From NCBI RefSeq assembly GCF_001511835.1, contig NZ_LN997848.1, positions 62,001-126,000 of the forward strand: a stretch of DNA of 64,000 nucleotides. The letters run 5' to 3'. The stretch comes from Magnetospirillum sp. XM-1 (GTDB taxonomy: Bacteria; Pseudomonadota; Alphaproteobacteria; Rhodospirillales; Magnetospirillaceae). Numbering within the stretch: position 1 is the first letter of the stretch; each line of letters opens with the position of its first letter. Positions 24,731 to 33,396 of the stretch are shown here, piece after piece. A program made the position numbers and the translations under genes. The notes below the pieces were generated by a model. That model had not been told where the DNA came from, searched no databases, and was given only the letters and a program-made list of their open reading frames with translations.

Positions 24731-25120
24731 ATGAGCACCCGCCCAACGACACAATGCTTTCCCGCTGATTGGCGGTATGTGGATGGCCATCTAATCGAAG
24801 CCCGCCATGACGGCGAGATTCGAATATGGGGCCCGTGGGGGGGGGCCTTCGGCTGCCGAACAGCGGAAGGCACTGCGGTCATTCCCGAGTGGCAGCCATT
24901 GGGCCTTCTGGGAGTTTGGTTTGAACCAGTCGGCCTAAAGGACGAAGCCTGGTTCGCATCAAGGGCTGCACTGGCCGCGTACTGGTCAACAATTCCAGCT
25001 TGCGTACGATTAAAAGCAGCCCAAGCCGGAGACAGTCAGTGGCAGGCATGTTTGCATGCGCATCACAATTATGCTCCGCTGCAGATCAAAGGGCAGTCGG
25101 CCGATCAGGCCCATTCCTGA
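24731..25120 (+). CDS. protein of unknown function, divergent from the WYL gene
   Basis: 129 residues from ATG 24731 (24713 and 24725 are in-frame alternatives). Rich in Trp (WRYVDGHLIEARHDGEIRIWGPWGG; WFEPVGLKDEAWF). No family recognised. It shares the promoter region with the WYL regulator. Confidence 0.55.
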   Translation: MSTRPTTQCFPADWRYVDGHLIEARHDGEIRIWGPWGGAFGCRTAEGTAVIPEWQPLGLLGVWFEPVGLKDEAWFASRAALAAYWSTIPACVRLKAAQAGDSQWQACLHAHHNYAPLQIKGQSADQAHS

Positions 25121-25268
25121 TCGGCCGCGCTGGCCTGCCCGATGGCACGCCATTGGCGGGCTCAGAACGGGTTCGCCGCCATCCCCGCCGCCGCGCTTGA
25201 TCCGCCCCTCACGACGGCGTCTCCTGCGGTCCCCGCGCTCCTTGGGTCCGGGTCCCCATTGTCCGGCG

Positions 25269-26168
25269 CTATATGGTCGGCACCGATTGATCCAAGGATG
25301 AAACCGACACGATCACTCGGAATTCCTCCAGCAGTTCCGGATGGTTTTTCATCAGATATGTCTCGATCTCCGGGTTGGTGATCAGCTTGGATAGGTAGCC
25401 CGTGGCGATGACCAATTGCAGGACGTCATCGCCGTAGGACGCTTCCACCGCTTTGAAATCCTGCTGAAGGGTTTCCATTTCCCGTTCCATCCGCGCCATC
25501 TGTTCTGGCGTGATGCCGCCCACCTGCTTCGGACGATCCGGCCGCACCAGATCGTGCTGACGGGTGGCGGCAAGCAAGGCTCTGGCATAGCTGGACGTGA
25601 AATTGCCGGCCGCGATCATCAACTCGGCGGCTTCGATCTGCCTGCCTGGTTTCATCTTCTTCAGGGTTTCGATGGTTTTCGGATTGATGGACTTATCCTT
25701 GAGCATCTCCACAACCTCTGAGCAAATCCCATCGAGTAATGCCCGCCGTCGCTTTACCTGCTTCACATCGATATCAAAGGTCTTGGCGATCTTCTCCTCC
25801 GGGACACCGTCATCGATGGCGCGGGAAATCATGTAGTGCTCTTGAATCGTGGCCAGCCGGTTGATCCGCTTGTTGTAGGTGTAGGATTCGTCATCGCTCG
25901 AAATCAGGCAGCGAACCTCCTGCTCACCCCGATCCATTAGCACCGCCAAACGCAAGTGCCCGTCCAAGAGTAGATACCGATCCTGACCTTGCTTGGGGCG
26001 GGCGACGACCAGGGGCTCGATAACCCCAACCTCCGCAATGGACGTGGCAATGATCTTGAACTTCGTGGACTGCCGCTGTGCAGTCGATACCTGGTGCAAC
26101 GGGAGAATGGCGGTCAGTGGCAAGGTAACCAGCCGGGTTTCAAACGCAGAATTGACCGGATCAGGCAT
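25269..26168 (-). CDS. ParB/RepB-like protein
   Basis: About 299 residues from ATG 26168 (GGAG upstream). A ParB N-terminal nuclease-like domain (YLLLDGHLRLAVLMDRGEQEVRCLI) precedes an HTH (EEKIAKTFDIDVKQVKRRRALLDGI) and a RepB-type C-terminal region. No ParA partner is adjacent; instead it follows another ParB-like gene and a serine recombinase, so a role in a mobile element is more likely than plasmid partition. Confidence 0.82.
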   Translation of the reverse strand: MPDPVNSAFETRLVTLPLTAILPLHQVSTAQRQSTKFKIIATSIAEVGVIEPLVVARPKQGQDRYLLLDGHLRLAVLMDRGEQEVRCLISSDDESYTYNKRINRLATIQEHYMISRAIDDGVPEEKIAKTFDIDVKQVKRRRALLDGICSEVVEMLKDKSINPKTIETLKKMKPGRQIEAAELMIAAGNFTSSYARALLAATRQHDLVRPDRPKQVGGITPEQMARMEREMETLQQDFKAVEASYGDDVLQLVIATGYLSKLITNPEIETYLMKNHPELLEEFRVIVSVSSLDQSVPTI

Positions 26169-26169
26169 C

Positions 26170-27039
26170 TCAAACTCCGGTCCCACCCAATCGCTCCAGA
26201 AGGGGGCGGGGCATGGTGTGCATCGATTCAGCCCGCAGCAACGTCACGAAATTGGTGTCAGCCAGGAGCCGACGCAGCGCATTGACGAGGAATATCAGCC
26301 GGCTCTGGGTCAGGGTGGCCTTCTTGATGAGCACCTTCTGCCGCTCAGTTTCCTTGCGATAGGCCCGAACCAACGCATCGGCGGTGACCTGCTTCAGCGA
26401 GCGGTGGCCGCCAACCATCTGCATCCGTTTGCCACTCTGATTGCGCTGCTCAATGATGCGGCGGATCGCCACCAGCTGATTGCCAGGGAGGGTTCCGCTT
26501 TCATAGGCGTCGGCAAGGGCCTGCTGGACATCCGCGTCTTTGGCCCGAGCAATTTCCATGGCGATGCCGTGTGGCATCACCCCTCTTTCGACAGCAGCCA
26601 ACAGCCGCTTCTCGCCATGATCCAACAGGAAGCAGATGGAAGAGATGTAATCATGGCTGAAGCCGGTCTTGGTGGCGATTTCCGTGACGCCGTAACCCCG
26701 CTCTTTCAGAGAGCCAATTTCCCGAAGTAGTTCCATTGGGGTGCGATGCCGGCGAGCGAGGTTCTCTACCAGAGACATGACGAAGCAATCTTCCCTGGAG
26801 GCCTGAATGACCAAGGCGGGGATTCTCTTCTGCCCCAGGGCAATAAACGCTTCCAAGCGCCCCTGGCCGCACACCAAATCGTAGCCTGATCCATCCCCAC
26901 GCAGGCTGATGGTGATCGGCTTTTTCAGGCCCAGACGGGCGATGCTGGTGACCAGTTCCTGGAAAATCCGCTTGTTGCGCACCCGTGGGTTCAGGACCGC
27001 AATCGATTCCACGGGAACCATATGGATCTCGTCGCTCAT
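26170..27039 (-). CDS. second ParB-like protein
   Basis: 289 residues: ParB domain (GYDLVCGQGRLEAFIALGQKRIPALVI, SLVENLARRHRTPMELLREIGSL) and an HTH (GVTEIATKTGFSHDYISSICFLL). The start overlaps the recombinase stop by 4 nt and the stop is 1 nt from the next gene, so all three are cotranslated. Confidence 0.85.
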   Translation of the reverse strand: MSDEIHMVPVESIAVLNPRVRNKRIFQELVTSIARLGLKKPITISLRGDGSGYDLVCGQGRLEAFIALGQKRIPALVIQASREDCFVMSLVENLARRHRTPMELLREIGSLKERGYGVTEIATKTGFSHDYISSICFLLDHGEKRLLAAVERGVMPHGIAMEIARAKDADVQQALADAYESGTLPGNQLVAIRRIIEQRNQSGKRMQMVGGHRSLKQVTADALVRAYRKETERQKVLIKKATLTQSRLIFLVNALRRLLADTNFVTLLRAESMHTMPRPLLERLGGTGV

Positions 27040-28607
27040 GCCGCACTCCTGATGCTGGCCCGGGACGCCAACCAGATAAAGTGGTCGATGGTCTCGAAGC
27101 GGTAGGCGTCCCAGTAGAAACTGTTGTCCTCTTTCAGGCGGACGGCCCCGGGGGCAACGTCAACACGAGGGAGAAGGTAGTAGTCCAACGGGTGCTGATT
27201 ATCGGCATCCATGCGGATGGCGATGGTGATGTCGGGTCGAAGCCCGGTGTCGAAGCGCATTTTCCAGCGCAGACCACCCGTAGGCAACGTCATGCACCGA
27301 ACGATCACTATCGAGGCGGTGAACTCCCCGTTCACCGTCAGCAAGTCAGTGGCAGGATCACAGATCACGCTACCGCTCAGCCTTTCGATCTCCGAGGTGA
27401 TCTCGGCCAGGATGTTGGGATGCATCCGGCGCAGGGAGCGATTGATCTCAATGTAGCGGTAGTCCCGGCCAGGCGAGTAGCCCACCAGTTCATAGGCGCG
27501 AAGTAGGCTGCCGAACCGGGTCCGGAAGGCCGAACTGGAGGGAAAATTCTCTTTCTCATCGATCACCAATCCCGAGAGGACACCTCGTTCCTCGAACAAG
27601 CCCCGCAGGCCAGCTAGCATTTCTTCATCGGTGAGGCGGATCGAGCGTTGACGAATGATCGCTTGGGCCGCCAGGAAAGTCGCCAGATCAACGATGGCGT
27701 CAAACACACCATCCGCACGGACGAGCCTGTCCGGGCCGTTCTTGATCCGCTTCTTCTTCAGCTTGAAGGAGATGCGGTTCCAAACGTTGTTGCCAACGTA
27801 TTTTTCGTTGATCAGCACCTGATGCACCGTGCCCCTGGTCCAGGGACGACCCAAGTCGGTCGATATGCCTCGCCGGTTGAGGATGGCTGCGATTTCCCGT
27901 TCGGGTTTGCCATCCTCAATGAAGGCACGGTACATCCACTTGACCGTTTCGACCTCTTCCGGCGGCCCCAGCACCAAGACGACGCGGTCTGTCTGGATGC
28001 TTTTGTGCTCCCCCCGCTCCAATTCGCCTTTGGGTGTTCCTGCTTGATCAATGAGGCTCCGCCGCAAACCGAATCCAGGTGGTCCACCCTGGCGAAAACC
28101 GTGTTCGATCAGGCGGCATTGGCCGGCAAACACCTTGGTCGATAGCTCACGGCTGTACTCGCCGGCCATCTTGCGTTTGAGCATCTTCTGGATGTCGGAG
28201 CCAAAGCTGCCATCGTTTTCGAACGGCTCGGCGCAGTACTGGACGTCGATCCCGGCTCGCCGACAGACAAACTCGTTATGGGCGGCCTCGTCCGCATCCT
28301 GGAACCGGCCCCAGCGACTGACGTCATAGACGAGGATCACCGAATAATCGGCCTTCCCGGTTTGGACATCGCCCAGCAACTGTTTCAGGGCGTCCCGCCC
28401 GTCCAGTCGTAGGCCACTCTTACCCTCATCAGCGTAAGTCCGGACGATCGTATAGCCCCGCCGGGCCGCGTATTGACGGATCGCATCGGACTGGTTCTCG
28501 GTCGAATACTGCTGATGCTCCGTAGACATGCGGACGTATTCCGCCGCACGGATCATCCCACGGCTTACCGATACTTCCCCGGAATATGGATTGTGTCCTT
28601 GGGCCAA
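27036..28607 (-). CDS. large serine recombinase
   Basis: 523 residues. The resolvase domain shows AAEYVRMSTEHQQYSTENQ with the catalytic Ser, the YADEGKSG motif and VYDVSRWGRFQD. Then the recombinase domain (GPPGFGLRR… GRPWTRGTVHQVLINEKYVGN) and a long C-terminal part without an obvious zinc ribbon. ATG 28556 is an alternative start. Forms an operon with two ParB-like genes, a three-gene module that may mobilise this accessory region. Confidence 0.9.
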   Translation of the reverse strand: MAQGHNPYSGEVSVSRGMIRAAEYVRMSTEHQQYSTENQSDAIRQYAARRGYTIVRTYADEGKSGLRLDGRDALKQLLGDVQTGKADYSVILVYDVSRWGRFQDADEAAHNEFVCRRAGIDVQYCAEPFENDGSFGSDIQKMLKRKMAGEYSRELSTKVFAGQCRLIEHGFRQGGPPGFGLRRSLIDQAGTPKGELERGEHKSIQTDRVVLVLGPPEEVETVKWMYRAFIEDGKPEREIAAILNRRGISTDLGRPWTRGTVHQVLINEKYVGNNVWNRISFKLKKKRIKNGPDRLVRADGVFDAIVDLATFLAAQAIIRQRSIRLTDEEMLAGLRGLFEERGVLSGLVIDEKENFPSSSAFRTRFGSLLRAYELVGYSPGRDYRYIEINRSLRRMHPNILAEITSEIERLSGSVICDPATDLLTVNGEFTASIVIVRCMTLPTGGLRWKMRFDTGLRPDITIAIRMDADNQHPLDYYLLPRVDVAPGAVRLKEDNSFYWDAYRFETIDHFIWLASRASIRSAA

Positions 28608-28689
28608 TCCAATCCCCTCCGCGTCATCCGTCGATTTGGCGCTGCGCCTTGGTGGTCAGCGTCATTAACCATACGGATGGAGTGCATCC

Positions 28690-28980
28690 ATGTCTTTGCC
28701 GGAAAAGGGCACAAAAGTGCCCTCTTCAGGTGTTGACAGTGGCGGAATCCTTGATCTTTCCAATGCCATCGCCAACGCAATTCGGGACGAACTGAGAGGG
28801 AGGCGCTCCCAGGTCAAAATCGTCGCTCGCTGGACTGGCGCCAGTGAACGTGCCGTCAAGAAATGGCTGGCGGGGGAGACTATTCCGAATGGTCAGCATC
28901 TAGTGGCACTGATGAGCCATTCTGAACTCGTGACTTGGGTGGTATTGGCTGCCGCGGGGCGCGTCAAGCCACCCTCATAA
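28690..28980 (+). CDS. small HTH protein
   Basis: 96 residues. A helix-turn-helix-like segment QVKIVARWTGASERAVKKWLAGETIPNGQHLVALM resembles phage Cro/CI-type or XRE HTH domains. A palindrome GGGCAC-AAA-AGTGCCC overlaps codons 7-12, hinting at autoregulation or a later start. Divergent from the recombinase operon. Confidence 0.65.
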   Translation: MSLPEKGTKVPSSGVDSGGILDLSNAIANAIRDELRGRRSQVKIVARWTGASERAVKKWLAGETIPNGQHLVALMSHSELVTWVVLAAAGRVKPPS

Positions 28981-29009
28981 GCCAGGGGAATGGCAGCCAT
29001 CTGCATCAG

Positions 29010-29408
29010 CTATTGCGCACCGACCGCCCGCTCACTATACGCGGCCGCGATGTGGCTATATGCTGAATAATTGAGTAGCAACGACGCGTATGCTTCTGGA
29101 GGGTATGCGGTCGCTATGGCCATCCCCTTGCAGCCAACAAACACGATCATGCCGCTATTCATGAGTCTGACCAGCCATATGGTCTTTTTTCCAGACGATT
29201 TATTGCTCAATAAAATTGCACGCCCAGACTTTAAGTCACGAACCATCTGAGAGAAATCGCCAGGCCCCATCACACATTTGTAGCGTTTGTACAATCTCCG
29301 GTGAAAATGCCAGTGCTCACGGCCAATTGATGCTCCATACCAGCGAGGATCCAGACCGCATTCCATTCTTGCCTGCTCCATTCCCATGTCATCAATGGGG
29401 CCATCCAA
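29010..29408 (-). CDS. protein of unknown function under the shared operator
   Basis: 132 residues (ATG 29387 possible). Middle part SGKKTIWLVRLMNSGMIVFVGCKGMAIATAYPPE is beta-rich and recalls small toxin folds, but no family can be named. The GTGACA/GGTCAC palindrome lies 30 nt upstream. Confidence 0.5.
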   Translation of the reverse strand: MDGPIDDMGMEQARMECGLDPRWYGASIGREHWHFHRRLYKRYKCVMGPGDFSQMVRDLKSGRAILLSNKSSGKKTIWLVRLMNSGMIVFVGCKGMAIATAYPPEAYASLLLNYSAYSHIAAAYSERAVGAQ

Positions 29409-29437
29409 TTGACAGTTCCCAAGAATGCTCCCCGGGC

Positions 29438-29454
29438 GTGACAGATTTGGTCAC
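29438..29454. promoter_or_regulatory. palindromic operator, copy 6
   Basis: GTGACAGATTTGGTCAC sits between two divergent small genes (29408 minus, 29547 plus). Arms as in copies 2 and 4. Confidence 0.68.
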
Positions 29455-29546
29455 TGGAACTGAGGGGAATGAAGGCGGCTCGGCATCATGGATTGGGCCA
29501 AGGCTGCGTCGCCGTGGCCCCGCGGTTGTGGTAGGATTGTGCCGCA

Positions 29547-29774
29547 ATGGTCAACGTGTTGAAGAACCCGAGCGAGAAGGAAGTGGCGCGCCTGACAAGA
29601 GGCGGCGCCATCTTCAGGGCGGCTAAGGATTATGTGACCGGGGACCTCTACCTTTGGGAGGCTGAAGCTGCCAGCCACAATGAGGTCATTGAGCGGATCG
29701 GCAACTATGGAAATGTCGACTCGGTCGGCCAAGTCGGAAGCGCGGCGGATTACCGGAAGCTACTGAGCAAATAA
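29547..29774 (+). CDS. small protein of unknown function
   Basis: 75 residues, mixed charge, no membrane segment (KNPSEKEVARLTRGGAIFRAAKDYVTGDLYLWEA). It ends just before a tRNA-like fragment. May be cargo of the element. Confidence 0.5.
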   Translation: MVNVLKNPSEKEVARLTRGGAIFRAAKDYVTGDLYLWEAEAASHNEVIERIGNYGNVDSVGQVGSAADYRKLLSK

Positions 29775-29791
29775 AGGGGGTGGGATAACGG

Positions 29792-29828
29792 CAGAGAAGG
29801 TTCGATTCCCGCCGCCTTCCCTCCGCCA
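29792..29828 (+). other. tRNA or tmRNA 3'-end-like fragment, possible att site
   Basis: GGTTCGATTCCCGCCGCC, 6 nt and TCCGCCA look like a T arm, acceptor and CCA end, but no 5' part of a tRNA or tmRNA precedes it in order. Island integration often leaves such a 3' fragment. A strong hairpin terminator follows directly. Confidence 0.5.
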
Positions 29829-29829
29829 T

Positions 29830-29872
29830 TTAAATGCCAAAGGCCCCCTTCACGGGGGCCTTTGGCATTTAA
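29830..29872. terminator. 19-bp perfect hairpin, probable bidirectional terminator
   Basis: TTAAATGCCAAAGGCCCCC (29830-29848) pairs fully with 29854-29872 around TTCAC. The outer part is A/T-rich on both strands. Confidence 0.8.
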
Positions 29873-30280
29873 GGTGGTGCGGGGATCGGTGAACGATCCG
29901 CCGGTTCGGTGAGGGCGCGCTTTCATAAAGCGCGCGCCCGAACGACGCAGCCCAATGGGCTGCGGCAATCCCGCTGTGGCCACCTATTTTATTGTAAAAT
30001 CGTTTTTCATGAACGCCCTGCAAGGCCACGGCGAAGAGGGAATGTCGGGCCGCTATGGCCGGGGCATCTTCCTCAAGAAGCGGGCCGAGGCCATGGGGCG
30101 GCTACGGTACGAGGGATTGGACCTGGGGCATCTGCTCCCGGATGTTTCGGGGCAAAAATCTCAGCGGGCATCCGATCAAGCGGCAGAGTGACATTCCCCC
30201 CGGCGGGGCTGCTATTGCAATGCGGGGGCTTTCGTAGCAAGCTAAACCATCAATTGTTTTTCTATTAGTGGGGGTGGCTT
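29873..30280. other. intergenic stretch with no supported gene
   Basis: 408 nt. Short frames (such as 29955-30191) lack family features. TTTTATTGTAAAA near 29992-30004 is an AT-rich palindrome that could belong to the promoter of the gene at 30281. Confidence 0.4.
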
Positions 30281-30979
30281 GTGGCCGGAGAAAGCAACTC
30301 AAGCACAGCAATTGAGGAAAATGATGCGCAAGGTGGGACGCAATCGCGCCGTAAGATTCAAGGCGGATTGCCGTACACGCTATCTCCCGGCGTTCTGACG
30401 CGAGTGCTTGAGAAGCTCCCCATCAGTGAAAAACCCAGCATCTTCACCCAAGACTTTCTTGGCACTGTTTTAGGCGCAACGGGCGGCTCTGCGCGACCCA
30501 TTATCCCCATACTCAAAGCAACTGGTTTGTTGAATCAAAGTGGATCGCCTACCGAACTCTACTCACAGTTCCAAACAGAAGGAGGGAGGGCAAAGGCTGC
30601 CGAGTTGGCTCTAAAGACCGGGTTTGTCGAGATTTTCAAACGAAACCAGTTCGCTCATCGAGCCGATGAGAAGGCGATCATTGACCTCATCGTAGCTGTA
30701 ACGGGGCTACCAAAAGGCGACAGAATTGTCAGAGGCATATACACCACATTTGAAGCGTTTCAGACGTACGCAAAGTCAGCGAGAGAAGATGTCGGTCCAG
30801 TGCCTCAAGCAGAGACCAACTCACCAGAGCTCAATTCACCGCGACATGAGGAAGGCGTTCAGCGAACTACCCCGAAGTTGGGTCTTGCGTATAACATCAA
30901 TGTGGTTCTCCCAGAGACCACAAACGTTGATGTCTATAACGCAATCTTCAAAAGCCTAAGGAGCAATCTGCTTCAATGA
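30281..30979 (+). CDS. DUF5343 domain protein
   Basis: 232 residues from GTG 30281. The first 160 residues (GGLPYTLSPGVLTRVLEKLPISEKPSIFTQDFLGTVLGATGGSARPIIPILKATGLLN) match the DUF5343 family, a winged-helix-like protein often found in defence or conflict gene pairs. The stop overlaps the next start by 4 nt (ATGA), so it is cotranslated with the HEPN gene. Lower GC than the core genome. Confidence 0.8.
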   Translation: MAGESNSSTAIEENDAQGGTQSRRKIQGGLPYTLSPGVLTRVLEKLPISEKPSIFTQDFLGTVLGATGGSARPIIPILKATGLLNQSGSPTELYSQFQTEGGRAKAAELALKTGFVEIFKRNQFAHRADEKAIIDLIVAVTGLPKGDRIVRGIYTTFEAFQTYAKSAREDVGPVPQAETNSPELNSPRHEEGVQRTTPKLGLAYNINVVLPETTNVDVYNAIFKSLRSNLLQ

Positions 30980-31012
30980 ACGAGCATCATAAAATTGAGC
31001 TCTTTGTTCTAA

Positions 31013-31951
31013 GAGGCCGTCCGGAAGGTTCTTGAATCAGGTGAATCGGTTATGATTCCATGGGTCTCCAGAGAAATGCTGGGGGCGCCATGTGGACCAA
31101 GGACAACCGACGGCTCTATGAGCGGAGCGGACTTCGCTATCCAAGTGATCTGACGGATGAGGAATGGTCGCTGGTGGCGCCGCTGATCCCACCGGCAAAG
31201 CGCGGCGGGCGCCAGCGAACGGTGGATCTTCGTGAAGTGGTGAATGGGATCTTCTACGTGTTGATGACCGGTTGCCAGTGGCGAGCATTGCCCACGGACC
31301 TGCCGCCCAAAAGCACGGTGCATGAATATCTTGGGCTGTGGGAATGGGATGGCACGCTGGCACGCCTCCATCACGCCCTGTTCATCGAGGTGCGGGAACT
31401 CTCCGGCAAAGAAGCCAGCCCGACGGCGGCGATCATAGACAGCCAGAGCGTCAAGGGCGCGGAAAAAGGGGGGCGCGGATTGATCCATCGGGCTACGACG
31501 CTGGGAAGAAGGTCAAAGGCAAGAAGCGGCACATCGTCGTCGATACGCTTGGCTTGATCCTCGCGGCTCATGTCCAACCGGCCGATGTCCAGGATCGTGA
31601 TGGCGGATTGCCGGTCCTCAAGGAGGTCCGGCGCCTCTTCCCCTTCATCGTTCGGGTGTTCGCTGATGGCGGCTACCAGGGGGCCGCCACCGCGGCAGCC
31701 GTCCGCGCACTCGGGGCGTGGCACCTGGAAATCGTCAAACGCTCCGACACCGCCAAGGGGTTCGAAGTTCTGCCAAAGCGGTGGATCGTTGAGCGCACCT
31801 TCGGGTGGCTGGGGCGTTGTCGCCGTCTCGCCAAGGACTTCGAGAATCTCGCCAGGATGGCGCTGGCGTTTCTTCGCCTCGCCATGATCCGCCTCATGCT
31901 GCGAAGGATAGCAAGACACCGGAAATCATAGGAAACTTCACGGACGGACTC
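31013..31951 (+). mobile_element. IS5-family (IS427-like) insertion sequence
   Basis: 939 bp with imperfect ends: GAGGCCGTCCGGAAGG at the left, and GAGTCCGTCCGTGAAG read inward from the right. Flanked by TAA duplications (31010-31012 and 31952-31954). Contains one two-frame transposase. Confidence 0.9.
31090..31931 (+). CDS. IS427-type transposase made by -1 frameshifting
   Basis: OrfA (31090-31557) gives YPSDLTDEEWSLVAPLIPPAKRGGR… TAAIIDSQSVKGAEKGG with the first Asp. OrfB (open to 31931) gives GYDAGKKVKGKKRHIVVDTLG, FADGGYQG and the final Glu in WIVERTFGWL. The frames overlap at GGAAAAAGGGGGG (31461-31473), the usual slippery site. ATG 31060 is an alternative start. Confidence 0.9.
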
Positions 31952-32685
31952 TAAAGTGCGCAGTCATCGAGAGTAGCCTGCGATCGTCTTTGACTGAGTA
32001 CGGAGAGGCGGACACAGCCGCCGATGATGATCTGATCCGCGACAAGCTTGAGCCATACATTAGGCAGTTTGACTTGGCGAACCGCAAGAACGCCGCCAAG
32101 ATGGCCCGCTACTATCAGATCTTTTACATGCTTGAGAATGACATCAGGCAACTTATAATCGAAACCCTCGAGAGCGCTCACGGCCCGAATTGGTGGGAGA
32201 CGAAGGCGCCTCAGGGAGTGAGGGATGAGGCGAAGAAGAACAGAAGCAGAGAAGAACAGGCGGCAGTAAGTCCGCGATCTGATGACGAAATCGACTACAT
32301 AACCTTTGGACAGCTATGGGATGTCATTCGAGAAAACTGGACTGACTTTGCTGGTATTATGAGCAACCAGTCTGCCGTTGGGCGGGTTCTCTCCGGGCTT
32401 AACATGCTTCGCGGGACAATCGCCCATTGCGGTGTCTTGGCCGAAGATGAGGTTGACCGGCTGAAGTTGGCAATCCGGGATTGGTTCCGGGTTCTCGAGG
32501 GGCCGAAGGCGTAAGATTACCCCTATCCCGCACGACCAAGCCCCAGCGAGGCATCACACCGCATACAGATCAGCGACCAACACCTCCCAAGACCATTGCA
32601 CCTCCACGCACCCTCCCGCCGCTGCGGCACTCCCGCCCCCGCACATTTCCGTTGCGCCGGCCGCCGGTGGGCGGACAATGCGGGG

Positions 32686-33396
32686 ATGGAGACATTGCGC
32701 ATCACCGATGTGGGCGACACCGCCTTCAGCGTCGAATTCGGCGATTCGGTCGATCCGGCCGCCAGCGCCCGGGTCACCGGGCTGCGCCATGCCGTGGCCG
32801 AGGCTTGCCGGGCGGGGAGGCTGGCGGGGCTGGTGGAGACGGTTCCCACCTTCCGCTCGCTGCTGGTGCAGTACGATCCGCTGGCGACCTGCCGCGCCGA
32901 ACTCGAGGCCGAGATCCGCGCCATCGCCGGCACCAGCGGGACGGCGCCCGAGGCCGCCGGCCGCCTGTGGGAGATTCCCGTCTGCTACGATGCCGATCTG
33001 GGCGAGGATCTGGGGGAGATCGCGGCATCGCGCGGCCTGTCCAGGGACGAGGCCGTCGGTCTGCACACCGGGGCCGAGTTCTTCGTCTACATGCTGGGCT
33101 TCATGCCGGGCTTCGCCTATATGGGCGGGCTGCCCGAGGCGCTGCGCCTGAAGCGGCGGGCCTCGCCCCGGCTCAAGGTGCCGCCGGGCTCGGTGGCGGT
33201 GGCCGATGCCTTGTGCGCGGTCTATCCCTGGGAAAGCCCCGGCGGCTGGCACCTGATCGGACGGACGCCGCTCAAGGTGTTCGACCTGGAGCGCGATCCG
33301 CCCAGCCTGCTGGCGGCCGGCGACCGGGTGCGGTTCAAGGCCATCGACCGCCCGACCTTCGAGTCCCTGCGCAACGGGGGATCGTCCCATGGCTGA
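32686..33396 (+). CDS. pxpB: 5-oxoprolinase subunit PxpB
   Basis: 236 residues from ATG 32686; the longer open frame has no RBS. KipI family: LRITDVGDTAFSVEFGD, FFVYMLGFMPGFAYMGGLP, RLKVPPGSVAVADALCAVYPWESPGGWHLIGRTP. With PxpC and PxpA it forms the ATP-dependent 5-oxoprolinase that opens pyroglutamate to glutamate. Overlaps pxpC by 8 nt. Confidence 0.94.
   Translation: METLRITDVGDTAFSVEFGDSVDPAASARVTGLRHAVAEACRAGRLAGLVETVPTFRSLLVQYDPLATCRAELEAEIRAIAGTSGTAPEAAGRLWEIPVCYDADLGEDLGEIAASRGLSRDEAVGLHTGAEFFVYMLGFMPGFAYMGGLPEALRLKRRASPRLKVPPGSVAVADALCAVYPWESPGGWHLIGRTPLKVFDLERDPPSLLAAGDRVRFKAIDRPTFESLRNGGSSHG

Larger units (their letters stand above)
30976..32514 (+). pseudogene. Swt1-like HEPN protein interrupted by an IS5-type element
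   Basis: The first 12 codons (30976-31012) read MNEHHKIELFVL and the rest resumes at 31955. Removing the element with one TAA target copy gives one open frame of about 199 residues (…FVL-KCAVIESSLRSSLTEYGEADTAADDD…). The body (YYQIFYMLENDIRQLIIETLESAHGPNWWE… RGTIAHCGVLAEDEVDRLKLAIRDW) resembles HEPN domains, with RGTIAHC as the Rx4-6H-like RNase motif. Intact, it would be a likely ribonuclease partner of DUF5343. Confidence 0.82.

Noticed and set aside
29955..30191. 78-codon frame upstream of the DUF5343 gene
   Set aside because: No convincing RBS or family; composition unlike neighbouring genes.
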